DNA of 24,756 nt, from NCBI GenBank assembly GCA_036897625.1, contig JAYMTA010000742.1, positions 1-24,756 of the forward strand, given 5' to 3'. The translations under genes and the position numbers were made by a program. The notes below the pieces were generated by a model that searched no databases, was not told the origin of the DNA, and saw only the letters and a list, made by a program, of their open reading frames with translations. Below, piece after piece: positions 1-9,937 of the stretch (its first letter is position 1; each line of letters begins with the position of its first letter). Source of the DNA: Pelargonium cotyledonis (lineage: Eukaryota; Streptophyta; Magnoliopsida; Geraniales; Geraniaceae).

Positions 1-951
1 GAGGTGTCACTTTCTCATTGGTTTGGCTTAGTCTAAGCCAAAAAATTCTTGGCTTAAATTCCTTATATATATAACTCATTTTAAAATTGATTATATTTTA
101 TTTGTGGCTTTAAATAAATATTTGAATTTTTATTTTTTTAAAACAATTTGAATCTAGATGAACCTAGACAAATGATTTTGAATTTGAAAGTGATATTATA
201 ATGGGATACTATGAATATTTGATGCACATCTCTACTAAGCCTAAGACTTATGTTCAGAACCTTCTTCATCTATATAATGACATAATCTTCTTCTATTTCT
301 CAACCACACCAGCCCATCAATAGTCGTGTCTTCCTCTCTATTGCTTGATGTCGGCTTCACTTTGGTTATGTCTCACCCGTTCCATCTTCGCCTCCATCTC
401 TACAATAAAATCAAGTTTGGAAAATGTGTTTTTATATGTATACATGTTCCTCATTCTATTTTTTAATCACCCCAGCCCATCATTATTATTGCTCGATCTC
501 AGCCTCACTTTGGTTATGTCTCGCCTGTTCCATCTTCGTCTCTATCCTCACAATAGAGTCAAGTTTAGAAAATGTGTTTTTATGTATATATCTATTCTCA
601 TTTTCAATTAAATATATTGTTAATTGTGTTGTTATTTTCCTTTTAGTTTTACAATTTTTTTTAATATCAAAGATCAACAATATGTATCTTTTGTTGCTCA
701 TTTGAGATCAATTTTTATAATTTCATTTATATTAACGTTAATTTATATAATTTCATTCATATTATTGAAAGATGTAATCCAATGAACCTTAAACAAATAC
801 AAGAGTTTGGAAATTTGTTATATTAACCTTCCGTTGTACATGTTGACAAATTTTAGAGAATTCTTATTTATACTAACTCATATTTTAATTCAACATTGAC
901 AAATTAAAACATCAAAGTGATTACATATCATCGTTAAAAGTACTATTTTAA
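1..951. other. AT-rich non-coding DNA, possibly DDB1 intron
   Basis: This stretch is strongly AT-rich and I see no protein-coding exon in it. Open frames here are short, low in complexity and without recognisable similarity. It lies upstream of the first visible DDB1 exon, so it is either part of a very long DDB1 intron or the flank of a truncated DDB1 copy. The main internal structure is the tandem duplication annotated separately at 303-610. Confidence 0.6.
303..610. repeat. Diverged tandem duplication, two units of about 150 bp
   Basis: Two direct copies lie head to tail, about 303-464 and 467-610. Both contain, in the same order, CAGCCCATCA, CACTTTGGTTATGTCTC, GTTCCATCTTCG and AAAATGTGTTTTTAT. 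They differ by scattered substitutions and small indels, so the duplication is not recent. Pyrimidine-rich open frames run through both copies but have no recognisable domain, and I do not call them genes. Confidence 0.8.
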
Positions 952-2231
952 AGGATAATTACACATACATACCATCAACTTAACACCTTTTAACCCTAAA
1001 TATCTTGAACTATTGAAACTAACTATTGGCTACCTTCAACTATGTCAAACATCTTCCCGTCCATTTTTTCCGTTATACTTAACGGAATATTCAAAAAAAT
1101 GAGTCATTTTCCCAGCACAAGACCAATTTATTTTTGAAATTTCGAAATTACCCTTGACTACCCTTCTTCTTCTTCTATGGTTCGCCGGAAAAATCATTTG
1201 TCCTCTGAAAAATTCAAAGTTTCATCGGAAAAATCAAATTGTTGCTGGAATCATCGAAATTTCGTCGGAAAAAACACAAATTCGACGGAATTTGAGTTTT
1301 TTTTTTACTATTTTCACAAATGTTTTCACAAATTTCATGTAATTTAACCCAAATCCAAAATTTTAATCAATTATTAGATATGATATATTAAATTTACAAA
1401 GAATTAACCCAAAATTTACCAAAAGTTGCCAAAAATTACATTAAAATTCAGATCTGGAAATTTAAAAAAAAATCAAACAGTACCGTGACCCATGGCTTCG
1501 TCCGTGAGCTAGAAGACGGACAACCCGGCGGAGAGCACAGCGGCGAGCTCGCTAGCGTTGGCCTTGACCAGAAACCGGCGACCCTCGACGCTGTTTGCCA
1601 GAATTTCGTAGCCGTCTTGGAGGCAGTGGCGAGCTCCCGGAGAGCGTCGATGTGGCCGAGAAAAGCGGCTCCGGCGCGTAAATCCTTGCCGATTATGGAA
1701 CCGATGCTGCCGTTGAACTGAACAACGGCGAGCGAGTACAGCGCCGGCGCGTGAGAGCTCGCACCGTCCTTCTCCGACCCCTGAAGAATAGATCTGCCGC
1801 CGCCGTGGAGCTCTGCAGCTGAAACGCGAAGCCGTCGATGGAGGTTGGAGACGAGATTCGCGGAGGCTCAACGAGATCTGGGGCTCGCGAGGTCTTCGAT
1901 GTGGCCGGAGATCTGGAGCTTGCGAGGTCCGTCGTCGATCGGGCCGTCGCCGATCCAGACGTCCGTGGCGGTCTGCGTAGTCGCCGGAGTTGCAGAGGTC
2001 ATGGCACTGCATCTTTTTTTTTTCTTTTTTTTTTTAATTTAAAGTTAAGGACCTGTTTGGTTTAATTTTTTTTCATTTAAAAGGGTATTTTGGTCATTTG
2101 GCCACATTGGATAGAGAAATGTATGGAAAGATGTTTGGCATAGTTCAGGGTAGCCAATATTTAGTTTCAATAGTTTAGGCAGCCAAGGTTAAAAGGTGTT
2201 AAGTTTGGGGTAGGTATGTGTAATTATCCCT
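952..2231. mobile_element. Non-autonomous TIR DNA transposon with GC-rich internal cargo
   Basis: The ends are long imperfect inverted repeats. The left end starts GGATAATTACACATAC at 952, and the reverse complement of the right end, reading in from 2231, starts with the same 16 bases. Similarity continues for about 100 bp, including AACTTAACACCTTTTAACC and CTATTGAAACTAA. Just inside the left arm (about 1180-1300) is a degenerate repeat built on TCATCGGAAAAATCA. The core, about 1484-2012, is sharply more GC-rich than anything around it and carries a 167-codon open frame on the minus strand (1509-2012) with an arginine-rich product I do not recognise. No transposase is visible. Long TIRs plus a GC-rich insert suggest a Mutator-like or Pack-type element, but I could not find a clean target-site duplication, so the superfamily is open. 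Confidence 0.75.
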
Positions 2232-3273
2232 ATGAATATCTACTACAAGTTCCTAAGTCATTCGCGCTTACCTAGGATTAACGAAATTTAATGTATACTT
2301 TGATATCCAATAGGTAGATAGTATGAACTGGCAATGTGGTGCTTGGTTGAGTGGATATACATGTTTTTAGGGTGGAGAAATTCGTCAATTATCTCCTGAT
2401 TATTTTGGATAAAATCTAACATTATTATTATACTAACAAAAAGGGCACTCTTGATGACAATTAAAGTAGTTCTATCCATTGTGTGTTCTGAGACTAATAA
2501 CAATAAAGTACATGCATGATTTATCTTCATTTTGAATGTGTTACATGGTACTACACAGACCAACCGTCCGAATAGTACACTGACATTACAAAGTGGCTGT
2601 ATTGTTGGCAAGGTTTAACTTATGTCTCCTTGATATGCAAAACACTGGGTAGATGTGATGCTGGGTTTGGACCCTTCTATAGTTCTGGTCGTGCCAAAAG
2701 TTGACCAACAGGCCGTTTGACCAAAATGTACACCGGTCACCCATAGTTTCCGGTTCAAAGGTTTTATCCCTCCTTTATGGCACCTAAGAAAAAAAGTTTT
2801 GAGAGATCAAAATCTAATCAAGAATTAGGGTCTCAAATTAGTTCAATGTAGAAGTTATTCTACAAACTACTGTCTGTAGTCTGTATATCAATTAAACTTG
2901 GATTAAACTATCAAAATAGCAGAATGGGGATTCTTTTCTCCAATAATGGTTAGTTACTTCATAAAAGAAGCGCACAACCTTCAAATGTCCAAATATACGG
3001 TCAAATGGAATTTTTGATGCCAAGCAAAATCAATCATTGCGCTTTGGCTTGAATAAGGACGAATATGTTACTTCAATATCACTTAAACAGGTGTAGATAG
3101 AACCTTAGAAAATTTGCCCCTGTTTTATTGGCAGTTTTGCTACTGCTTTAATTGAAAAGGATGAGGGTCCCCCTGACCCCTACCCACACACAGTAAAAGT
3201 TTCTTCTGATGAGATTATCTGCAATTGAAGAAGATTAATTAATAGTAATTATCCTTGTTTTCTGTGGCCACAG
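2232..3273. other. Non-coding DNA ending in the DDB1 splice acceptor
   Basis: No coding exon was found. The preceding DDB1 exon, which should encode the segment just before [12 protein letters not shown], was looked for and is absent. The stretch ends in a pyrimidine-rich acceptor whose AG is at 3272-3273. A minus-strand open frame at 2288-2611 shows no family resemblance. Confidence 0.6.
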
Positions 3274-4812
3274 CCTTGCAATTGCAAAGGAAGGTGAACT
3301 TACAATTGGTACTATCGATGATATCCAGAAGCTTCACATCCGTTCTATCCCACTTGGAGAGCATGCACGCCGTATTTGCCATCAGGAGCAATCTCGGACC
3401 TTTGCCATTTGTAGTTTGAAGCATTCAAGTTCAGAAGAAACGGAGACTCACTATATTCGCTTGTTGGATGACCAAACCTTTGAGTTCATATCGACTTACC
3501 AACTTGACACATTTGAGTATGGATGTTCCATACTTAGCTGCTCCTTTTCTGATGATACTAATGTATATTACTGTGTTGGAACGGCGTATGTCTTACCAGA
3601 GGAAAATGAGCCAACAAAGGTTAGATATCGTATATTCGTTTTCTTGTTTTGCGTTTCATATGTCAAATCCTAAACACAGTGGCTCATATGTCTGTTTTGT
3701 TCACTAACAAATGTAGGGCCGAATTCTGGTTTTTATGGTTGAAGATGGGAAGTTACAACTTCTTGCTGAAAAGGAAACTAAGGGAGCAGTTTACTCATTA
3801 AATGCCTTCAACGGCAAGCTGCTTGCTGCTATTAACCAAAAAATACAGTTGTATAAATGGATGCTCCGGGATGATGGTACACGTGAATTGCAGTCTGAAT
3901 GTGGGCACCATGGGCACATACTTGCTCTATATGTACAAACTCGTGGGGATTTCATTGTTGTTGGTGATCTGATGAAGTCAATCTCTCTGTTAATCTACAA
4001 GGTAAATAATTTTTGTACACATTCTACAAAATTATGAGTCCATCTAATTTCCATATTCTATTAGTTCAACAATGTGCTTTAGTTTCGTGCTGATTTGTAT
4101 TTTTGGAGCTATTTATGGTGTTCTGGTATTTCTTGTTCTCTAGCAGGGGTTTTGGTTTAGCAAAGTTAATTTTCTATCCTCTTGGCAAACTGACTGTTTA
4201 TTGATGCATTATTGCTCATTTTTTCTTTAGCACGAGGAAGGTGCTATCGAGGAGAGAGCCCGTGACTACAATGCAAATTGGATGTCAGCGGTTGAGATTC
4301 TAGATGATGACACTTACCTTGGTGCCGAAAATAGCTTCAACCTGTTTACTGTTAAGAAGAATAGCGAAGGTGCAACTGATGAGGAGAGGGGCCGTCTTGA
4401 AGTAGCTGGAGAGTACCACATTGGGGAATTTGTGAATAGGTTTCGCCACGGTTCTCTTGTCATGCGCTTGCCGGATTCTGATGTGGGCCAGATTCCAACC
4501 GTCATATTTGGCACAGTTAATGGAGTGATTGGTATCGTAGCTTCCCTCCCCCAGGACCAGTTTGAGTTTTTGGAAAAGCTCCAGGCACAGCTGAGGAAGG
4601 TGATTAAGGGTGTGGGAGGGTTGAGCCACGAGCAGTGGAGATCATTCAACAATGAGAAGAAAACGGTAGAAGCCAGAAATTTCCTGGACGGAGATCTGAT
4701 TGAGTCGTTCCTTGATCTCAGCCGAAGCCGGATGGATGAGGTTTCTAAGTCGTTGGGTGTTTCAGTGGAAGAGTTGTGCAAACGAGTTGAAGAATTAACG
4801 AGGTTGCATTGA
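3274..4812 (+). CDS. DDB1: DNA damage-binding protein 1 (DDB1), C-terminal exons, 5' part outside the window
   Basis: Three exons, 3274-3619, 3717-4001 and 4231-4812 (stop included), join in frame to about 403 residues. All visible borders are GT...AG. Plant DDB1 is about 1,090 residues, so this is roughly the last 37 percent. DDB1 is the adaptor of CUL4-RING ubiquitin ligases: its propellers hold DCAF substrate receptors, and in plants it acts in DNA repair and light signalling (COP10-DET1-DDB1) in the nucleus. Visible signatures include [20 protein letters not shown] at the start, [30 protein letters not shown], then [20 protein letters not shown] and [18 protein letters not shown] in the third propeller. 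The helical C-terminal domain follows and ends RVEELTRLH. There is no internal stop or frameshift, which favours a working gene. The first codon is split across the upstream intron, so at least one further exon is required. What is odd is that none lies in the 3.27 kb upstream. Confidence 0.95.
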
Positions 4813-5050
4813 CTGAACTCAACCCATTATTTTGTTTGTTTTGTTTCGTTTACCATAAATATTTGTAACATGAGGACGGACATTCGTTTAAATGACTTAC
4901 GCTGTCTCCATCGATTCGTTTTTTTGTTCGTTTGTTTCAGTTTATGTTTCCTTTTTCCAGTTCCAGTATGAAGTGAATAGGGAAAAAAGGCTTTGCCCTG
5001 TATGAAACCCATACTTGTATTATATTCTAAATTCTATGGTGTAGTAGACT
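4813..5050 (+). terminator. Putative DDB1 3' UTR and polyadenylation region
   Basis: T-rich and TTTGTTT-rich sequence follows the DDB1 stop codon, as is usual for plant near- and far-upstream polyadenylation elements. ATAAAT at about 4854 and similar A/T motifs could serve as signals. The exact cleavage site cannot be fixed from sequence alone. Confidence 0.45.
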
Positions 5051-7310
5051 GGACTAGACTAGACTAGTGCTACAACTTTTGAGTTAATAACTCAAGTCTA
5101 TAAAAAGTTCGTCTTTTCACTATAATTTTTTTGGATTATGTTTCAAAATATACCTTGTACTATATTTTGCCCCCAAATTCTATTTGAGACAACCTATTGT
5201 CACGTGTTGAAAGAATGACTGTTCCTCATGCGCCTTAAAGGTGGTTTTCATTATGCGACATGCTCTTATACTTGTGGGACATATGTTAATCAATGTTTTA
5301 CATGTGCAGATATAACATTTTTTTTGTCAGGATATGTGCTTATAATGCTTGATGCACATGAAAAATGCTGGTCTCTCTTTGAAAACGGGACAAATGGGGC
5401 GCCGCGCGGTTCCGATTCTCTCGGTGCGGGACATTACTCACTCTTCGCGGTCAAACTTCTTGCTCTCATGTAGATATTGGGTAGTGAAATGAAGTTGAGT
5501 GTTGGGGGTGTGCTTGCAACTTTAATGGGCTCTAAGTTTCAGTATTGGTATGATGAGACGAGCAGAGGCACAGGCATCAACGTTAACCATAGCATATATT
5601 AATATTATGGGTCGTCACTCAAAGACTAACATGGAATTCGAATGAAACATCAACTCCTTTTCTTCTTTGTCTTTACAAGGAAGCATGCTTACGTAAGCGC
5701 TGACTTCAACTAAACTACTTGTGTCGATCGCAACATCATTCAACAATTACACCAACGCAAGCAAATATGCAATGCATCATTACATTTACATACTCTCCAA
5801 ACCTTTGCGGCTTTGCGATTATATATTCAACAATCAAACTATATATGTACTATAACCAGTTTATATATATGAATTTCATTTCTAAATTATTCAGTTTTCG
5901 ATTATTTTTTCAACTTTTATCCATGTACCTTCAAAACCACTCATTTTCTGATGAAAATAACAATAATATGAAATACATTTCATTAAATAATAAGGTGCTA
6001 GCTAGCCTAGCATCCAAAAGTTGGGAGTGGCATACCAAAAATCAATATACATTACATGTTCAAACTTAGACCACAGAAACTGTAGGCAATAATGCAATTA
6101 AATAATGTAAGTCAATAATTATTTAGCTATGTCTAAGCTTAAATAATGGTAATTTGTCATCACATTAAAATTAATGTGTAACCACACAAATAAAATTTGT
6201 GGAAACGGAGCGACTTGCATAACTACATAATAAAACGGCCACCTTCGGGCCAAGTTCTAGATCAAAACTAGTTTTGATATCATGTTGATTTTCAATAATA
6301 GGTTAATGATTTGAGACTACAAGATCAATAATCTTGTAAGTAGAGATTCACTTGCACAATTATTTTTAACAATTTTATTTTATAATTTTCTAATATGGGA
6401 CAACACTCCTCTTCACGTGCGACTCTCACATTTTTTCTTTTTTCGGAGAGTTCGACATGTGCACAATCAGAAATTTTATAAATCGACATTCTCCTCACGT
6501 GTGGATATTCTTTCGTCTACATGTATAATTAACATTATTAATTGGAATTATAAAATACTTCATGCAATGCACATATATACAATCACAAAGTGCTTGGTAA
6601 CTCAGATTTCAGAAACAACAAACTGGACTTATTTTCTTGGGTTTCATATCGTGTTTCCTAAAACCCGTGAAAAATGAGCTCATTTCCAAACTCACCCGGT
6701 TACTTGGATTTATCGGCTTGTCATTTTCGAAAATGTCAAAATCTCTTAGTACCTTTTTTTATACTGCAATCACAACCACATATTAAACCATGCAAACAAT
6801 TGTTAAAAAATGAATTACGTGGATAAAAGAATCTATGGAGAACGCAACACTACAAAGAATAGGAGTAGTTAGAATTTAAATGAGATTGTTGTGTTGTTGA
6901 TATTGACAACCACAATCAAGAATCTTTCATTTTATAAACAGACAATTCATTTATACACTAAAATATCATCTTCTTTTTTATGTCTCTTCTCTATGAATGT
7001 CACAAAAACAATATGTACTCATCTTTCCATGTCACTCTCCTCATTTTACTTGGGAGCATATAATATATAAATATAAAGTTATAAGCTCTTAGCTAGATTC
7101 TCATTTACGGGACAAATTTTTTAAGATAAATAAGATGCTTATTTTGAGACGAAATGAATATAAATATTTAATTTTAGTTCTTAGCTAGATTATCTACTAT
7201 ATATTAATTTCTTGTAATTACGTTCATCATTTCCAAACACTTTTTCCTAGAATATTGTCATTAATATTCTCTCAAATCTCAATGAGAAGAACATTTTCTT
7301 ATGACCCAGT

Positions 7311-7331
7311 ATATATATATATATATATATA
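7311..7331. repeat. (AT)n microsatellite
   Basis: About ten uninterrupted AT dinucleotides occur in an AT-rich intergenic stretch. Such tracts are prone to length change. Confidence 0.9.
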
Positions 7332-7632
7332 ACATTGTACATGCACGTCCGTTGAAGTTGTAACCAATTTTCTTGTTTAATATTTTTTACTAGTAATTAA
7401 TATCCAAGGAATCGGGAGAAAATGAATATAGTAACAGATACTGTAATAATAATGGGTTCCAGAAAATATGTCAGAAATGCAGTTTCAAGTATCACATTCA
7501 CATATTGTTTCAGCTATTTATTATTTTTCATCTTTATTTTGTCTGTAAAATAACGATTTAAAATATTTTCTAGGAATATAAATGATTGTGGATATTTATT
7601 TGGATGTTGCAGTTATATAGTTGTGACCACTG

Positions 7633-7648
7633 ACCATGCATGCATGGT
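7633..7648. promoter_or_regulatory. 16-bp perfect palindrome with overlapping RY (CATGCA) motifs
   Basis: ACCATGCATGCATGGT equals its own reverse complement. It contains overlapping CATGCA/TGCATG motifs, the RY element recognised by plant B3-domain factors of the ABI3/FUS3/LEC2 group. There is no adjacent gene that it clearly serves, so a function is only a possibility. Confidence 0.4.
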
Positions 7649-7870
7649 GCAGCTTTTAATATGCAGAGTAAAATGGAGCCAATAAATGGGAATATATATA
7701 ACCAGTTAATGGATCCAATAAATTAGTAGTTTTCATCTTTATGAGACTGGCTGAGATCTGAACATTGATCAACCATAGCTCCGCTAAATGAAAAGCTTCA
7801 AAATTCCTTTTTGAATAATTTATAGCTCTCTCTTTCTTGTTTCTTTTTGTATTATATGAGGTTGAATATT

Positions 7871-8121
7871 CACTGCAAAAATAATCGGATTTTTCACTTA
7901 TTTTTTTTGCTGTAAATATGTGAATTTTAGTCACAAAATATAATTTGTGACGAAATCGTAATAAAATATTTTTGTCATTATTCTGGTTGTTACAAATGGT
8001 TGTGACTGAAATTTTCGTCACAAATGTGTATCTGTGACGGAAAATATGATTTTTGTCTCAATTTGTGACGAAAAACTCCCTTACAAAATTTCATCATAAT
8101 TTGAAACTTTTTTTTGTAGTG
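7871..8121. mobile_element. CACTA-type miniature element (non-autonomous)
   Basis: The 251-bp segment begins CACTGCAAAAA and ends TTTTTTTGTAGTG, matching the CACTA superfamily terminal pattern (CACTACAAAAA...TTTTTGTAGTG) with one change at the left tip. Its interior is packed with short subterminal repeats of TTTGTGACGAAA/TTCGTCACAAA in both orientations, as expected for En/Spm transposase binding sites. The flanking trinucleotides are ATT on the left and ATC on the right, a two-of-three match to the 3-bp target duplication of this superfamily. There is no coding capacity. Confidence 0.8.
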
Positions 8122-8223
8122 ATCAGAAATGTGTGTTACGTCACAAAATAACAATATTTTACTTTTACAATTATAATAGTGAAGAAGTAGAAATAAGTAA
8201 AATATAAATACTTACGCCATAAT

Positions 8224-8239
8224 AAGTAGAGTTTGCCTA
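8224..8239. repeat. Left target-site duplication of the LINE-like insertion
   Basis: AAGTAGAGTTTGCCTA here is repeated exactly at 9922-9937, directly after the poly(A) tail of the intervening element. A 16-bp exact duplication is typical of target-primed reverse transcription. Confidence 0.92.
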
Positions 8240-9921
8240 AAGTCAACAAGTGTTTAGAAAACAATGGGCGGGCTCTCTTGTAAGTGTTAAACCATAAGGT
8301 TTTTGGTGATATTAGGATTTGTGAGTGCGGCTCTAGGGTTTCCTAGATTTGTGGAGGAGGTGAAGGTTCCTTATAAGCAAACGACGAAGGTGGGGCTGGG
8401 TACGAGTGCGCTGCCAAAGGTTCCGTTGTCTTCGGGGGGCTGGGTAGTACTATTGATTGTGTACGATAGACACACAGACATGGTTGCTATTCTGACGGAG
8501 ATGACGCTATGTACGGCGAGGGGAAGGAAAGAGGGTGGTGGCGGGAGTCAAGGGAAAGATCTGGTTACAGGTAAGAAAGTAATGGAGGAAATGGTGAGGG
8601 GCATAGAGGGCTTAGGAGTTAACGATGACCTCGTCATCAAGAGTGGGGAGGGCTCGGCTTCAAGGGAGGGAAAGGTCAGAGAGATCATAGGGTTTGTGGG
8701 TCGCATTCTTATGGATGGTCCCATAAATTTTGCCAACATGCAACATGTCATAGTGTGAATATGGAGGCTGAAGAAGGGGGTAACGGTCAAAGAGCTCTTT
8801 GATCCTTTGTCGGGTCCAAGTGACCAGATTCGATACTCATTCGAGTTTTATGACCATGATGACGCTGAGAAGGTCGAGAGTCAGAGGCCCTGGACCTATA
8901 GGGTAAAGGTTCTGTTGTTGACATGAATCAAGGCCGGTGACAATCCATATACGGTGGAAATCAACCAAGTGGATATGTGGGTCCAGGTGCGAGGCATTCC
9001 GTTGGGGTACACCACAGAACGACTTTGTGAGCAGATTGGCAATGGGGTGGGGAGGTTTTTGGAATCGGATCCTGTCAACTTTCAGGGTGGCTGGGGGTCC
9101 TATGCTAGGATCCGGATACGGTGTGTTGTGACGTAGCCCCTCCGTCCAAAGGCCAAAGTGGAGTTTGCATGTACGGAGGCGTGAATTATCACTTTTCACT
9201 ACGAAAGGGTGCCTACATTATGTTATTATTGTGGTATCCTATGGCATATGGAGAATGACTGTACCAAGTTCAAGAGTTGTTCCGGATCTAGGGGGAACGA
9301 GTCTATAGCCCGGCACTGATAGCTGCAAGAGGACGAAGGCCGACAATGGAGGCTTAGTGGCTTCGCTCAAGAGTTGATCAACAATGGAAAAACAACCCCG
9401 ACGCCGACCCCCTAACCACCCATAACTTCTGCTGCTCGGGATGAGGCGGAAACAAACAAGAGGGTGCGACGGTATTTAAGAGGAAACGGATTGGAAGGGC
9501 GGAGGATGCGGGGTCCGCAGTGGTGGAGGGAGGTTCGTAGGGCAGTCAGGAGAAGAGACGGCTTTGGCACCTATGCTGAGGCTGATGAAGTGGGGAGTTC
9601 AATTCGTCGGTGACATGGGGTCCGCATCATTGTACGTCGTCGGCTTGCGTTGCTTTTGATTGGTCCGGGTAGTCTTTGGAGATCAGGTGGGGAGAGATCC
9701 AGGCCAGGGCCCCATGCTCAGATCCAAAGCTTTTATATAATCCTGGGGACGTATGGCTATTCGGTTGCTTTCTAGGTTTCTGTTTTGTTAGGTCGGTTTG
9801 GCTAGTTTTGGTTCGTTTTTGGTTTGTTTCTTTTTGTTGTTTGACTTTTTTGGTCATTTCCGTGTAACCGTCTAGTTGTATCTCCGATGAAATAAATGAT
9901 CATTTGTTTCCACTGAAAAAA
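8240..9921 (+). mobile_element. LINE-like non-LTR retroelement lacking the reverse-transcriptase ORF
   Basis: The insertion is about 1.68 kb, bounded by an exact 16-bp target-site duplication. It starts only about 25 bp before the first ATG of a gag-like frame. It ends with a GT-rich 3' tail, an AATAAA at 9891-9896 and a short poly(A) at 9916-9923. GC content and codon texture differ clearly from the AT-rich surroundings. The 5' end, ORF1-like region and 3' tail are present, but I see no apurinic endonuclease or reverse-transcriptase sequence between them, so the copy must have been mobilised in trans or have lost ORF2. It is probably old, given its in-frame stops. Confidence 0.85.
8264..9319 (+). 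pseudogene. LINE ORF1/gag-like pseudogene with DUF4283-like region and CCHC zinc knuckle
   Basis: One reading frame, starting at the ATG at 8264, carries the whole similarity with no frameshift up to the zinc knuckle. It is broken by stops at 8288, 8756, 8924, 9134, 9182 and 9317. The middle part reads like the plant DUF4283 region, with phrases such as FEFYDHDDAEKVESQRPW and VDMWVQVRGIPLGYTTERLC. It is followed by a CX2CX4HX4C knuckle, CYYCGILWHMENDC, at 9221-9262. In plant LINEs this protein binds RNA and accompanies reverse transcription. Every stop could derive from CAA, CAG or CGA by one C-to-T change, which would fit cytosine-methylation decay, though many mutational routes give stops. 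It is not translatable as a full protein. Confidence 0.82.
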
Positions 9922-9937
9922 AAGTAGAGTTTGCCTA
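9922..9937. repeat. Right target-site duplication of the LINE-like insertion
   Basis: This is an exact copy of 8224-8239. Its first two A residues merge with the poly(A) tail of the element, so the true duplication may be 14-16 bp. Confidence 0.92.

Larger units (their letters stand above)
5051..7870. other. AT-rich intergenic DNA without recognisable genes
   Basis: No coding gene is supported. An 81-codon open frame at 5228-5473 includes a short GC-rich patch (about 5390-5460) but resembles no family I know. The part around 6395-6515, with CACGTG motifs and the phrase GGGACAACACTCCTC, looks like a repetitive-element remnant but cannot be classified. A 16-bp palindrome lies at 7633-7648 and an AT microsatellite at 7311-7331. 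Confidence 0.6.

Noticed and set aside
1509..2012. 167-codon minus-strand open frame as a gene
   Set aside because: It lies in the GC-rich core of a TIR transposon, where stop codons are rare by composition. It is arginine- and serine-rich with no recognisable domain, and other frames of the same core are also open.
4300..4781. Two long minus-strand open frames opposite the last DDB1 exon
   Set aside because: They are shadows of the well-conserved DDB1 coding exon on the + strand.
5228..5473. 81-codon open frame with a GC-rich end (about 5390-5460)
   Set aside because: The protein has no known motif, no clear promoter and no splice context. The GC patch alone is not evidence of a gene.
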